This document shows positions 24,553 to 32,947 of a stretch of 64,000 bases of DNA, one piece after another. Numbering within the stretch: the stretch's first letter is position 1; each line of letters opens with the position of its first letter. The DNA is taken from assembly GCF_030580675.1 (NCBI RefSeq), contig NZ_JAUQUB010000006.1, positions 1 to 64,000 of the forward strand. Direction: 5' to 3'. Below the pieces are notes generated by a model. That model was given only the letters and a program-made list of their open reading frames with translations, made no database searches and was not told where the DNA came from. Made by a program: the position numbers and the translations under genes. This stretch comes from Antiquaquibacter soli (GTDB lineage: Bacteria; Actinomycetota; Actinomycetes; Actinomycetales; Microbacteriaceae).

Positions 24553-27500
24553 ATGGTCGATATTGCAATTGCGCTGTTAGGACTCGCTGCGAGGTTGTTT
24601 GGTTGGGCAACCTTGGAAACCCGGATCTCCCTTCGGGTTGCGAAGTCGGCGAAGCAGCTCGGCGTGCCGATTCACCGCAAGCTTCTCCGAATCGCAATCT
24701 CATCGCCAGCCTTTCGGGACAGGTATTACGCCCGTGACGAACCGACAAGACGTGATGTTGACCTCGAGTTGGCGGCAGCGCTTCGCTCTCGTAGTGGCGA
24801 CGTGCGGGACGTCGCGGTTCTGCGCACTGCGTTGTCCCGCGCTTATCTGACCATGCTGCCGGGCGGGAGCGAGGCCCTGCGTCACAAAGACCAGCTCGAC
24901 GAGGCCCGCACAGAGCTTCTCGGGGAACGCCTGTCGACAGCAGCGGACGATAGGGCATTGTTCGACAGCAGGCTGGAACATATGCATCCGCTCCGAGCTC
25001 GAGAGTTCAGAGAACTTCGGCTCGTCTGGGACAGAACGCCTACTTTGCTCGGGCTTCTTAGTGGCGACGCGAAGACTCAGTTGACCTACTGGTCGAAGTA
25101 TCCTCCAGCAATCCTCACCGACGCACCGGCGGACGTCTTCGGGGTCTTGGCGAACGTGGCCGGAGATCACGACCTTCGAGACGTCAGCGCAGGATTCATC
25201 GAGCGAGGGCTGGCCTCCGGTCTTGCACCGGCGGGGTACTGGATGGTACGACTGATGCCCCTGCGCGGAGTCGACGACCGAACTGCTGCAGCGCAGTTCC
25301 TGTCGGGCTTTCGTGGGTATCCGCTTGCCGAAGCTCAAATCGCCGAAGACGGCCGCGAAGCAGCACGTGCCGCTCTGCTCGATTGGACGCCGGATCACCC
25401 GGGTGAGCACCTACTTCGACTGCTGCTTCTCGGAGAACTCTTCCTGGCGGACCTGATGGTTGATGAGGCCATTGCGACTGCTCTCGAGGCAGTCAACGAA
25501 CATCAATCGACCAGCGCCGCGCTGCTGGCGGCGCGAGGGATGATGACGCGATCGATGGTCGGCAACTCTCAGTTGCATCGATATGACATCTCCGATGGGC
25601 TCGTCTATGCCCGTCGCGCACGTGCCGACTGCCTCAAATGGGGACTTCCCAGCGGGGAAGCCCTGGCGCTGATCCTTCGACTCATGAGGATGCTCAGCGA
25701 TGTCCGCGGCGCCCTCCAGTTCGGCTCACCGCCACCGGTCGGGTCGGCCACCCCAGCGGAGATCGCTGACCCAGTCGTTGTTAATGAGCTCGCGCTCCTT
25801 CACGCGTTTCGTGGAGACGTGGCGAAGGCACGTGAAATGCGGGCAACCCTCGGGGTGGCAGGCGACAAGATTGATGCGGAAATTGCCGAGCGAGGCTCGA
25901 CAGATCCGGTCGAAGCTTGGGAGCGCGCGATGGAGTCGACCGACGACTGGGGAGAAAAAGCCGACATTGCCCTTCAGCTCGCCTTCAAGGGTCGAGTCGC
26001 CGATTTCCTCGACGAGGCTGAGGCTTCAAATCCTGAGATTGTGACCGAGCTGCGATTGATCGCTTCTCTGTTCGCTGGTGAAGACGGCGCCGTCGAGCGA
26101 TTCCGTGGTTTCGCCGCCTCTAGCTTCCGCGGCACCCTGTTCCTCCTTCGGTACTACCAAGAAAACAGCGACGACTCGAACGGCGCGAAACTGGCCGAAG
26201 ACGGAGCGCGGGCATGGAACGACTCGGACCTTTGGGTCGAGTCGGCCAAATACAAGTACGACAGTGGCGAGCGCGGCGGCGCGATCGTGGACCTGCACAA
26301 CGCTCTGGTAGCCGCGCCGCCTGGCTGGGGCGGTACGGGGGATACCTACAGGCGAATTGTCGAGGCGTATTCTGCCTTGGGTAAATGGCACGACGCGAGG
26401 AACGCGGCAGCGCAACTTCTCGCTCAAGACCCCGACAACCCCGACTCTGCCTGGGCCCTCATCGTGTGCCAACTGCACACGAGTGATCCGGGTGGTGCCT
26501 TGTACACCTGGAGGGCTCGGGGTCGTCCGCGTCCGGCCAGTGAAATGCAAGCCGGAGCTTGGGTCGAACTACTTCGTCGTTTTGGTGACGAGTTCGCGAG
26601 TCCGGGCGACGCGCTCACCGTGGCGGCTGATTGGGCGACCAATGAAGAGATCCGGCGCGCTTTGGTGGTGGCTCTGTTCACGGGCGGAGGTCGCGAAGCA
26701 CGCAACGCACCGGACGCCATAGTGAACGAGATTGAACGTTCGGATTCGGCGACGCTGCTTCAGGAGTACCTCCGTGACTTTCCGGACGGTGGTATCTGGG
26801 CGATCCAATTCGATGAGAACGACCCGCTAGGTTCGCTCAAGGCCGCTATAGGAGACGACGCAGATACCGAAGCCATCGACGAATCGATCTTCAACGGCTC
26901 TCTGCCGGCGGGGTTCAGCGGGGAAGTGCACGGGCGGGGCTACCTCGAAGTACTGATAATCAAGCGCCGTGGACCGATTCACAGTGGCACTCGAAACCCC
27001 GCCGCGGAGAGAGCCGCCATCACAGCAGCTCGCGAGGGCTTCGTCGTTCTCGACACTTCCGCGATGCACACGAGGGCTCTACTGCCAGACCCTGTGGGCG
27101 ATCTCCTGTTCGGTCACTTTGCAGGCGCGCGGGCGGTTGCAGAGCAACATCGCGATGCGCAAAACGCGCTCGAACGCTTCCGCGACGACAACGGACTTTC
27201 TGTTCGCCCGGGCGGTCCAGGAGAAGACCCTTCGGTATCGACGACGTCGCCCGAAGAACTCGCTAGACGGCTAGACGTCGCAATTAGAGCGGAGGTCGGA
27301 TTCAGCTCAGTCGTCTCGGTGAGTCACCCGACCGTCAACGGGATCGCGGCTCTCCGCGGTGAGGAATTCCGTACCCCGATCTTTCTAGCTCTCGACTACG
27401 CCGTCGCTGAAGGCATACCTCTGTGGTCAGACGATCGCGTACTCAGAGATCTTGCAGACGGCGCCGGTGGAGCTGCATTCGGCACTTTCGAACTCATCGC

Positions 27501-28086
27501 TGCAATGAGGGACGAGGGTTTAATCGACCCCGCAGAACTCGACGTCGCCGAGGCGACCCTGATCGCAGCGGGCTATACCGGCTCTCGTTTCGATCGCTCT
27601 GTTTGGGCACTCGCAAGAGGTCTGGACGACGGAGCGGGGGTTTCGAATGCGATCCGATTTGCCAATGGCGACCAAGTTCCTGACCGAGTGCAGTTCGCGA
27701 TAGAGGAAATCGAGGCGCACACCCAGCACCCCGAGCTGCTCGCCTCGGCGACCAACGCCGCGAGCCGCTGGATACTTGCGATCGCTGGGGATGACTCCTC
27801 GGCCGCCCGAAACCTCAGACTGTTGTGGCGAAGCTTGCTCACGCGTCCGTGGATGAACAGTTCCTTGCTGCCCTTCTGTCTGCAAGGCGTCGCAGGACTC
27901 GACAGAATCGCGGACCCCATCGGCGTCGTGCTCGCGGAGATATTCGCGCTCTACCTCGCACTCAGAGAGCGCGCAGGCGATCCAGACGCGGCCCTGATGA
28001 TTTTTGAACTCGTGAGCTTGCTGCCGGAAGAGAACGGCAAACGCGTGCGGGGTGCGATCGTCACTGGCTCCTTTGACGGCCAGTGA
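24553..28086 (+). CDS. Large TPR-like protein with C-terminal PIN-like domain
   Basis: This 1177-residue protein is almost wholly alpha-helical, with TPR-like pairs of helices (for example around residues 540-680, AYSALGKWHDARNAAAQLLA). Near the C-terminus a PIN-like nuclease core is visible: VVLDTSAMHT with Asp834, then IPLWSDDRVLRDLA with Asp960/Asp961, then GTFELI with Glu980. PIN domains cut RNA using clustered acidic residues. No signal peptide is evident; the first 25 residues are mildly hydrophobic. Its GC content is lower than the core genes, and it lies between direct repeats. A toxin or phage-defence role is inference; a regulatory role is possible. Confidence 0.6.
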   Translation: MVDIAIALLGLAARLFGWATLETRISLRVAKSAKQLGVPIHRKLLRIAISSPAFRDRYYARDEPTRRDVDLELAAALRSRSGDVRDVAVLRTALSRAYLTMLPGGSEALRHKDQLDEARTELLGERLSTAADDRALFDSRLEHMHPLRAREFRELRLVWDRTPTLLGLLSGDAKTQLTYWSKYPPAILTDAPADVFGVLANVAGDHDLRDVSAGFIERGLASGLAPAGYWMVRLMPLRGVDDRTAAAQFLSGFRGYPLAEAQIAEDGREAARAALLDWTPDHPGEHLLRLLLLGELFLADLMVDEAIATALEAVNEHQSTSAALLAARGMMTRSMVGNSQLHRYDISDGLVYARRARADCLKWGLPSGEALALILRLMRMLSDVRGALQFGSPPPVGSATPAEIADPVVVNELALLHAFRGDVAKAREMRATLGVAGDKIDAEIAERGSTDPVEAWERAMESTDDWGEKADIALQLAFKGRVADFLDEAEASNPEIVTELRLIASLFAGEDGAVERFRGFAASSFRGTLFLLRYYQENSDDSNGAKLAEDGARAWNDSDLWVESAKYKYDSGERGGAIVDLHNALVAAPPGWGGTGDTYRRIVEAYSALGKWHDARNAAAQLLAQDPDNPDSAWALIVCQLHTSDPGGALYTWRARGRPRPASEMQAGAWVELLRRFGDEFASPGDALTVAADWATNEEIRRALVVALFTGGGREARNAPDAIVNEIERSDSATLLQEYLRDFPDGGIWAIQFDENDPLGSLKAAIGDDADTEAIDESIFNGSLPAGFSGEVHGRGYLEVLIIKRRGPIHSGTRNPAAERAAITAAREGFVVLDTSAMHTRALLPDPVGDLLFGHFAGARAVAEQHRDAQNALERFRDDNGLSVRPGGPGEDPSVSTTSPEELARRLDVAIRAEVGFSSVVSVSHPTVNGIAALRGEEFRTPIFLALDYAVAEGIPLWSDDRVLRDLADGAGGAAFGTFELIAAMRDEGLIDPAELDVAEATLIAAGYTGSRFDRSVWALARGLDDGAGVSNAIRFANGDQVPDRVQFAIEEIEAHTQHPELLASATNAASRWILAIAGDDSSAARNLRLLWRSLLTRPWMNSSLLPFCLQGVAGLDRIADPIGVVLAEIFALYLALRERAGDPDAALMIFELVSLLPEENGKRVRGAIVTGSFDGQ

Positions 28087-28114
28087 GACCGGCACGTGGC
28101 GCAAACGTCGCTAA

Positions 28115-28558
28115 GTGAGACGCGATTATTGTTTCGAGATGGATGACGCCGACCGCCAACTCTCTTTCGTGATTGGGGAAATGGTCCGAAACGACGTGTA
28201 TCTCGAAAATGAGGTCCGGTACTACCGGCTACGGCTCCAGGATGCCGGCCTACCCCTCAAGGACCCGCAGCCGAAGTTAGACGAGCACCCAAAGGAACTA
28301 ACCTACGGGACCGCGCTCGAGCAGCTTCGAGTCAAGATCGCGAAGCATCGGCTCCCGGAGGACCACCGCGCAATCGCTCTCGATGCCGTCGCGTACGCAA
28401 CTGAGATGCACCAGCTACGGAACGACGTTGCACATCGATTGCTCATGATCGACCATCGAAAGCGCGACCATTACCGCCGGATGCGTTCCACCATTCCGCC
28501 GCGACCAACGAATTGGAGCAAAACGCCCGTGACATTCTCCTTGCAATGTGGAGAGTAA
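28115..28558 (+). CDS. HEPN-like protein with RNxxxH motif, possibly frameshifted
   Basis: This 147-residue helical protein starts at GTG 28115; an internal ATG at 28139 is an equally good start. The motif LRNDVAHR (Arg102, Asn103, His107) matches the R-x4-H signature of HEPN ribonucleases, with Asn after Arg as is common. The last 20 residues look unnatural, whereas another frame (28471-28758) continues with a regular helix, NELEQNARDILLAMWRV. A one-base indel near 28465-28485 is therefore suspected. It lies 28 bp after the TPR-PIN gene, so the two may form one unit. Confidence 0.5.
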   Translation: MRRDYCFEMDDADRQLSFVIGEMVRNDVYLENEVRYYRLRLQDAGLPLKDPQPKLDEHPKELTYGTALEQLRVKIAKHRLPEDHRAIALDAVAYATEMHQLRNDVAHRLLMIDHRKRDHYRRMRSTIPPRPTNWSKTPVTFSLQCGE

Positions 28559-28758
28559 GAGGGCTGGCGACCATCACTCCGTTCTGGCTCAACATGTCGT
28601 ACGAGGACTACGAGACAGCCACCGATCTACGCTCCTGGACACGGGTGGCGATGGGCCACGTCGATCTCTCAGGAGCGACTGTCGTGGGCACGCCGGGTGA
28701 GTCAACTGAGCCCCCAGGTGGCTATCCCAACTTGTCCCCTGGTCTCCTTGCCCTCTAG
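28471..28758 (+). other. Out-of-frame continuation of the HEPN-like gene
   Basis: Codons from about 28471 in frame 1 give a coherent helical segment (TNELEQNARDILLAMWRVRG) and about 60 further residues to a stop at 28758. The overlap with the upstream gene and the lack of its own ribosome-binding site suggest a broken 3' end of that gene and not a separate gene. Confidence 0.4.
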
Positions 28759-29285
28759 GTCTGCCGCACGCAGCTAGTCGGTCTGAGTATTCGGCTCCGA
28801 CTGTGCGAGCCGTTCGGCAACGACCGAGGTGATGTCACGACGCCGTGATGATCGCTGGGCCAAGTGGTCTTTTACTCGAATGGGCAGTTCACTGCGTTCG
28901 TGAGGGGGCAGTTCCTGATTCAAGTCCCACCAGCACCGCGATGAAAAACCGATGTAAATCAGGAATTTTTCTCTGCTTATCGGGCGATCGGTGGCAAGTG
29001 GCAACAACTCGGCAGCATCCCTGGGGTTACACCGGCTCGAACGGCACTCGTACGTTCGTTCCCGCCGGTAGTCGCGGCTTAGAGCGCATCACTCATCGAT
29101 CTGGCGATTTCCCGATGCCGCGCAGGCGGGACTCTGCCCCGGATCCCGTCGTGTTCGCTCCACTCGGAACCGCTTAGCGGCATCAGCAAGATTCGGGCAC
29201 GAACTGACCGAGCAAGCTGCTCGGCCGTGGAGCACGGACACCCTGGAGGGTGACGAACGCCGAGTAGCTTCGCTAGCCTGCCCCC
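28759..29285. other. Island right junction and promoter region, no gene
   Basis: No gene is seen here. The stretch holds the right copy of the 98-bp direct repeat (28919-29016) and the upstream region of the next gene. Confidence 0.6.
28919..29016 (+). repeat. Right copy of the 98-bp imperfect direct repeat (att-like)
   Basis: It starts TTCAAGTCCCACCAGCACCG, a tRNA T-arm/acceptor-like end, and ends CAACAACTCGGCAGC, as the left copy does. The two copies enclose about 4.55 kb holding the TPR-PIN and HEPN-like genes. Confidence 0.75.
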
Positions 29286-30209
29286 ATGAGCCCTCGCGAC
29301 CCCACCGAGTGGAACCGCGTTATGGGCGATGACGCGGACGAATTGGGAATGCAACTATGCCGAGCGCTCTTCCCGCGCGTCGATGAAGCGAATCGGAAAG
29401 TCACAGGCGTGTACTGCGCGATCGTCGATGAGCGGTCGAGCCTGCGTCTTGATGATCGCTACCTAGGAGCTTGGCGGGGCGGCGGACTTCACGGCGTGGC
29501 GTTTCGAGCCGCGCTGGACGCCTTGATGACTGTGCAGCTCATCCTCGAGCAGAACGTCATCCCAATGATCGGGCTCTACCCGCTTCTTCGAGCGGCGATC
29601 GAGAATAGCGCGCTCGCCATCTATCTACTGGAGCCCGTCGAACGCGACGAGCGGCTGCGTCGCGCCTACTGGGTAGCGGCAGAAGACGCGCGACTTCGCT
29701 ACGTGCACGAACGCGAGCGGGAAGCGCCCGACGCCCGCGACAAGCTGAACGGAGTGAAGGAGGAAATTCGGTTGCTTGTTGGCGAGCGACCGTCGCTCGG
29801 CGAGGCGACCGACTTCCGGTTTGACCGAGTCCAATACACCGATCTCGTCCAGCTGGCCGATCGAGCAGTCGAAGCAGATCCCGCGATCAACATCGATCGT
29901 GCAATGTCGATGCTCGGGTGGTGGCAAGTCCTGTCTGGGCTCAGTCACGGTAAGCAGTGGTCGTATATCTACGCCCTTGAGCGAAGCGGTGCTGTGGTTG
30001 ACGAGGAAGACGAATCTGCGCAGGTCCTCATGACCTCCTCGCCCGCCGCGATCGCCGTCATCTTGGAGCGGGCAATCATAGCCCTCGAGACTGCGCTTCG
30101 CCTGTACGGGAGGCGCTCCAAACAGGCGTGGAATCAGCCAGAGGACGCGTCTGAGCCGCCAGCCGTTGCGTACGTCGAGATCCGCCGCGCGCGAGGACAT
30201 TCGGTGTAG
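29286..30209 (+). CDS. Hypothetical protein, helical, SHGKxW motif
   Basis: This 307-residue soluble, mostly helical protein has two conserved-looking patches: GLYPLLRAAIENSALAIYLL (about residues 97-116) and LSGLSHGKQWS (about residues 218-228). Proteins with an RxxxE helix and a later SHG motif occur widely as uncharacterised actinobacterial genes; I cannot name a catalytic function. It sits just right of the direct repeat, so it may belong to the accessory region or to an older neighbour. Confidence 0.65.
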   Translation: MSPRDPTEWNRVMGDDADELGMQLCRALFPRVDEANRKVTGVYCAIVDERSSLRLDDRYLGAWRGGGLHGVAFRAALDALMTVQLILEQNVIPMIGLYPLLRAAIENSALAIYLLEPVERDERLRRAYWVAAEDARLRYVHEREREAPDARDKLNGVKEEIRLLVGERPSLGEATDFRFDRVQYTDLVQLADRAVEADPAINIDRAMSMLGWWQVLSGLSHGKQWSYIYALERSGAVVDEEDESAQVLMTSSPAAIAVILERAIIALETALRLYGRRSKQAWNQPEDASEPPAVAYVEIRRARGHSV

Positions 30210-30629
30210 GCACAACTTGGTGACGACAAGGCAGACAGTCGGGTCGCGGACTACGAGAGCGCTTTGTTGATCGCCGTCGTCAGTCTTCCTCAGGCTGCCG
30301 TTTCTTCTGCCCTGAGGGCGGCTGACCCATTTCCGGAAAGCCAGCGCACGAAGTCGCGGGCGAGTTCCCAGCTTGCAAGATAGCGCTCGCCGCCGAGGCG
30401 GCGTGGCGACATTTGGGACTGCTGAAGGTCTTGGTGGCTTCGGTTAGGCCGCGGACGCTGCGGTGTGGTCATGGTGGCTTCGAACTTGACGGCGGTCAAC
30501 TTGCCGAGGACGCGCCCGAGGACTGTGGGCACCTATTGTCCGCTTGGCGGGAGAAAATACTCGGCCGACATCTTGCGCCGCTGTAGTCGAGCATCCGATA
30601 GGCGAAGTTGCATTCAGCGGCAAATCACC
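30210..30629. other. 420-bp gap, no gene recognised
   Basis: Nothing clear is seen. A minus-strand open frame (30290-30532) has an Arg/Pro-rich middle and no family match that I know. The motif GGTGGCTTCG occurs twice about 40 bases apart. The stretch may be decayed mobile DNA. Confidence 0.4.
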
Positions 30630-31034
30630 TCATACGCGCTCCGACAACCCACCCGTCGGCACGTAGTCGATCTTCCAGTCGACGTACACGCCCGTCACCC
30701 CGTCGGCCAGGCACGAGAGCCCCACGGAGACCCAGCGCACCTCGCCGTCGCCCGCGAACGCGAAACCCACCGCCACGAGGAACTCCGTTCCCCCGCACGT
30801 GCACGTCGCCTCGTCGACCGAGTCGACCTCGTCGGCGTGGTCGTCGGAGTCGAGCATCCCGAACTCCTCGCCGCACTCGGCGCACACGCGGACGGCGACG
30901 CCGACCTCGTCGTCGAAGAGCAGGCCGAAGCGGATGCTCCCGCACTCGCACACCGCATGCCGGACCTCGCCGACGGGGTACCCGCCGGCCTCGAAGTCGA
31001 TGATGCTCGCGGCGAGGTCTTCGGCGGCGCTCAC
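30630..31034 (-). CDS. Hypothetical protein with two zinc-ribbon-like Cys motifs
   Basis: This 134-residue acidic protein has an N-terminal helix and then three Cys-x-Cys/Cys-x2-Cys elements (VCECGSIRF, VCAECGEEF, TCTCGGTEF). They resemble one or two degenerate zinc ribbons. A strand-rich C-terminus with a Cys follows. It is monocistronic and convergent with nothing on its left. No function recognised. Confidence 0.65.
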   Translation of the reverse strand: MSAAEDLAASIIDFEAGGYPVGEVRHAVCECGSIRFGLLFDDEVGVAVRVCAECGEEFGMLDSDDHADEVDSVDEATCTCGGTEFLVAVGFAFAGDGEVRWVSVGLSCLADGVTGVYVDWKIDYVPTGGLSERV

Positions 31035-31065
31035 GTCGTCACCCGAACTGGAAGACCCGACCTTT

Positions 31066-32526
31066 TCAGCACGCAGTCGGAACCAAGTGCGTGGACACCG
31101 CGCTGAACGACTCCGTATACGCCCAGGCGGACAGCTGATAATTGGACCCCGGGTCCAGATCCGCGGTAATCACCCAAGTCCCATCAACCGTGGATGACGC
31201 AGGCGCGGTGAACTTCTTATACTCGCCGTGGACGTAGCCATTGATCTGTACTTTGTAGCCCACTCCGGCCAGAATCGTGCCAGATATCTGGCACTTTCCG
31301 CTTAACGGTACAGCGCTAGTCAGCACCGGATCCGGAACGTTGATGGCAGGTTCCCATTGGCCATTGAGGACGGATCTGATGGTTGTGTCTCCTGCTACTA
31401 CCGCTTCATAGGAAAGAAACATCGTGTAGCGCTGTGGTGCACTTTGGTCGCCCACCACACAATTCACGTCCCACGTGGAAGAGCGCGCGATTCCAACGAA
31501 GAACTCGGCGCTCATTCCTGGCGCCCCCGTTTCCGTCGGCAGGGTGCAAACCGATGCAGTAAACGATCGATAGTTGGTGAAGCCGTTGCCATTCTGGCCA
31601 AATCCCACGGCGAGAATCTGGCCACACGTCCACCCTGAAACGGGGGAGGACTTGCACAAGGGAGCGCCCACTACAGGCGCCTTGGTGCCTCTCACCGGGA
31701 CCGGGGTGCCGCCTTCAGGCGCGCCGGTTCCGCCCGACCACGTTGCGACGTTGGGCGACGGGTTTACCCAATTGGGGTCCAAGGGGATGAAGGGAACCCC
31801 GATTAGCGCTATACCACCCGGTTCATTGAATACACCTCCGGTCTTGTAGGCCCCGAGCGGCGCATCTTGTGATGCGGAAGAACCAGCAGCGGTCACATCG
31901 GACACATAGAACTGGCCGGGATTCTCCGCGACGCAATCGCCGCTGGTCAGAATCCAGTTCTCGTAGCTCGTGAAGCCGACGTTGTGACCGTTGAGTCCAG
32001 CGGTGCAGACGGTTTGGAAGGAGCCGTTAATAACCCCACCGATAGGCATACCCGCCATGAAGTTGCCGGCTTCGGCACTCGTCGATCGGTGCTCGTCTAG
32101 GGCGCCACCGGCCGAAACGGCAGCGTGCGCGGGAGGCGTCGCCTCAAAAGGCGTCCCAATGGCTGCGCCGACTGCGCTAGCGATTTCGTTCGCATTGGGG
32201 TCCGCGATCTTGAGCACCACACCGTCCAGGTAGACATCGTTGGGGTCAATGCCTTTCGTCGCCAGATATTGAACAACCTCGTTTGCCTGGGAAAGGGCAG
32301 CGCCGGCAGCGAGATACTCCGGGCCTGTGATCCCAAGATCCCGCTCTAGAGCTCGAACAAGCTCGGGAGGCAGTTCGTGGGCGGCATCGACGAAGGTGGA
32401 GATGTCGGGCTCGACGAAGTGCGGAGCCTCAACGACCGGGCCGCTCGTGCAAGAAATCAATGGGACGCAAGCCAACAACAGCCCAAGGGATACGCATGCT
32501 GCTTTGGTGGTTCTAGTCCTCGCCAT
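31066..32526 (-). CDS. Lipoprotein with a catalytically dead streptogrisin-like (S1) protease domain
   Basis: This 486-residue protein starts at 32526 (MARTRTTK) and has a lipoprotein signal ending LISC. An alpha-helical region like the prodomain of alpha-lytic-type proteases follows. The protease-like part keeps family landmarks: YENWILTSGDC, GAPLCKSSPVSGWTCGQI and ETGAPGMSAEFF. In active streptogrisins these read TAGHC, a Cys pair near GWxCG, and PGDSGGS. So the catalytic His is Asp197 here, and the Ser position is Pro336 (GAPGM for GDSGG). A C-terminal beta domain follows. It probably binds rather than cuts. Third gene of a secreted operon. Confidence 0.75.
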   Translation of the reverse strand: MARTRTTKAACVSLGLLLACVPLISCTSGPVVEAPHFVEPDISTFVDAAHELPPELVRALERDLGITGPEYLAAGAALSQANEVVQYLATKGIDPNDVYLDGVVLKIADPNANEIASAVGAAIGTPFEATPPAHAAVSAGGALDEHRSTSAEAGNFMAGMPIGGVINGSFQTVCTAGLNGHNVGFTSYENWILTSGDCVAENPGQFYVSDVTAAGSSASQDAPLGAYKTGGVFNEPGGIALIGVPFIPLDPNWVNPSPNVATWSGGTGAPEGGTPVPVRGTKAPVVGAPLCKSSPVSGWTCGQILAVGFGQNGNGFTNYRSFTASVCTLPTETGAPGMSAEFFVGIARSSTWDVNCVVGDQSAPQRYTMFLSYEAVVAGDTTIRSVLNGQWEPAINVPDPVLTSAVPLSGKCQISGTILAGVGYKVQINGYVHGEYKKFTAPASSTVDGTWVITADLDPGSNYQLSAWAYTESFSAVSTHLVPTAC

Positions 32527-32947
32527 CGGAATCTCCCCGCTCGACCTTGGTTGTTCGACGCCCAAGGGCCACATTGATTGCAGCGCCGATTAGCCCAAGC
32601 GCTAACCACCCCGCGATAAGGAACGCTCCGTAGTCGTTGACCGCGTAAGCCACGAAGTACAACACGACGGTCAGAACCGCGGTCGTCGTCGCCGACAGCC
32701 CGAAAGCAACAAGCGCCCGACGCCATGGCCGATGGGGGTCTATCCAGCGATATACGATTCCCGCGAGCGCGACCGCGGGCAGGACACCCAACGCTAGTGC
32801 TGCGTACCCGAGCCGTTGCGCTGCTGTAAATCCGCTCAATTCGCCAGGCACGGCAGCTTGGTAGATGCCGATCGTAGCGATGACGATGGCTGCGACCTCT
32901 ACGAATCCGACGACTCCTAGAGCGATCGAGGTTCGCACTAGAAACAT
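32513..32947 (-). CDS. Four-TM membrane protein in the secreted operon
   Basis: This 144-residue protein starts at 32947 (MFLVRTSIALG), overlapping the upstream gene stop by 10 bases; the longer frame adds 32 non-hydrophobic residues inside the neighbour. Four hydrophobic helices are separated by short loops, with a charged C-terminus (RRTTKVERGDSDGED) that overlaps the next start by 14 bases. Tight overlaps tie it to the two secreted neighbours. No function recognised. Confidence 0.65.
   Translation of the reverse strand: MFLVRTSIALGVVGFVEVAAIVIATIGIYQAAVPGELSGFTAAQRLGYAALALGVLPAVALAGIVYRWIDPHRPWRRALVAFGLSATTTAVLTVVLYFVAYAVNDYGAFLIAGWLALGLIGAAINVALGRRTTKVERGDSDGED

Noticed and set aside
30290-30532. 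Minus-strand open frame in the gap after the SHGKxW protein
   Set aside because: Composition is Arg/Pro/Gln-rich with no known motif, and there is no good start signal.
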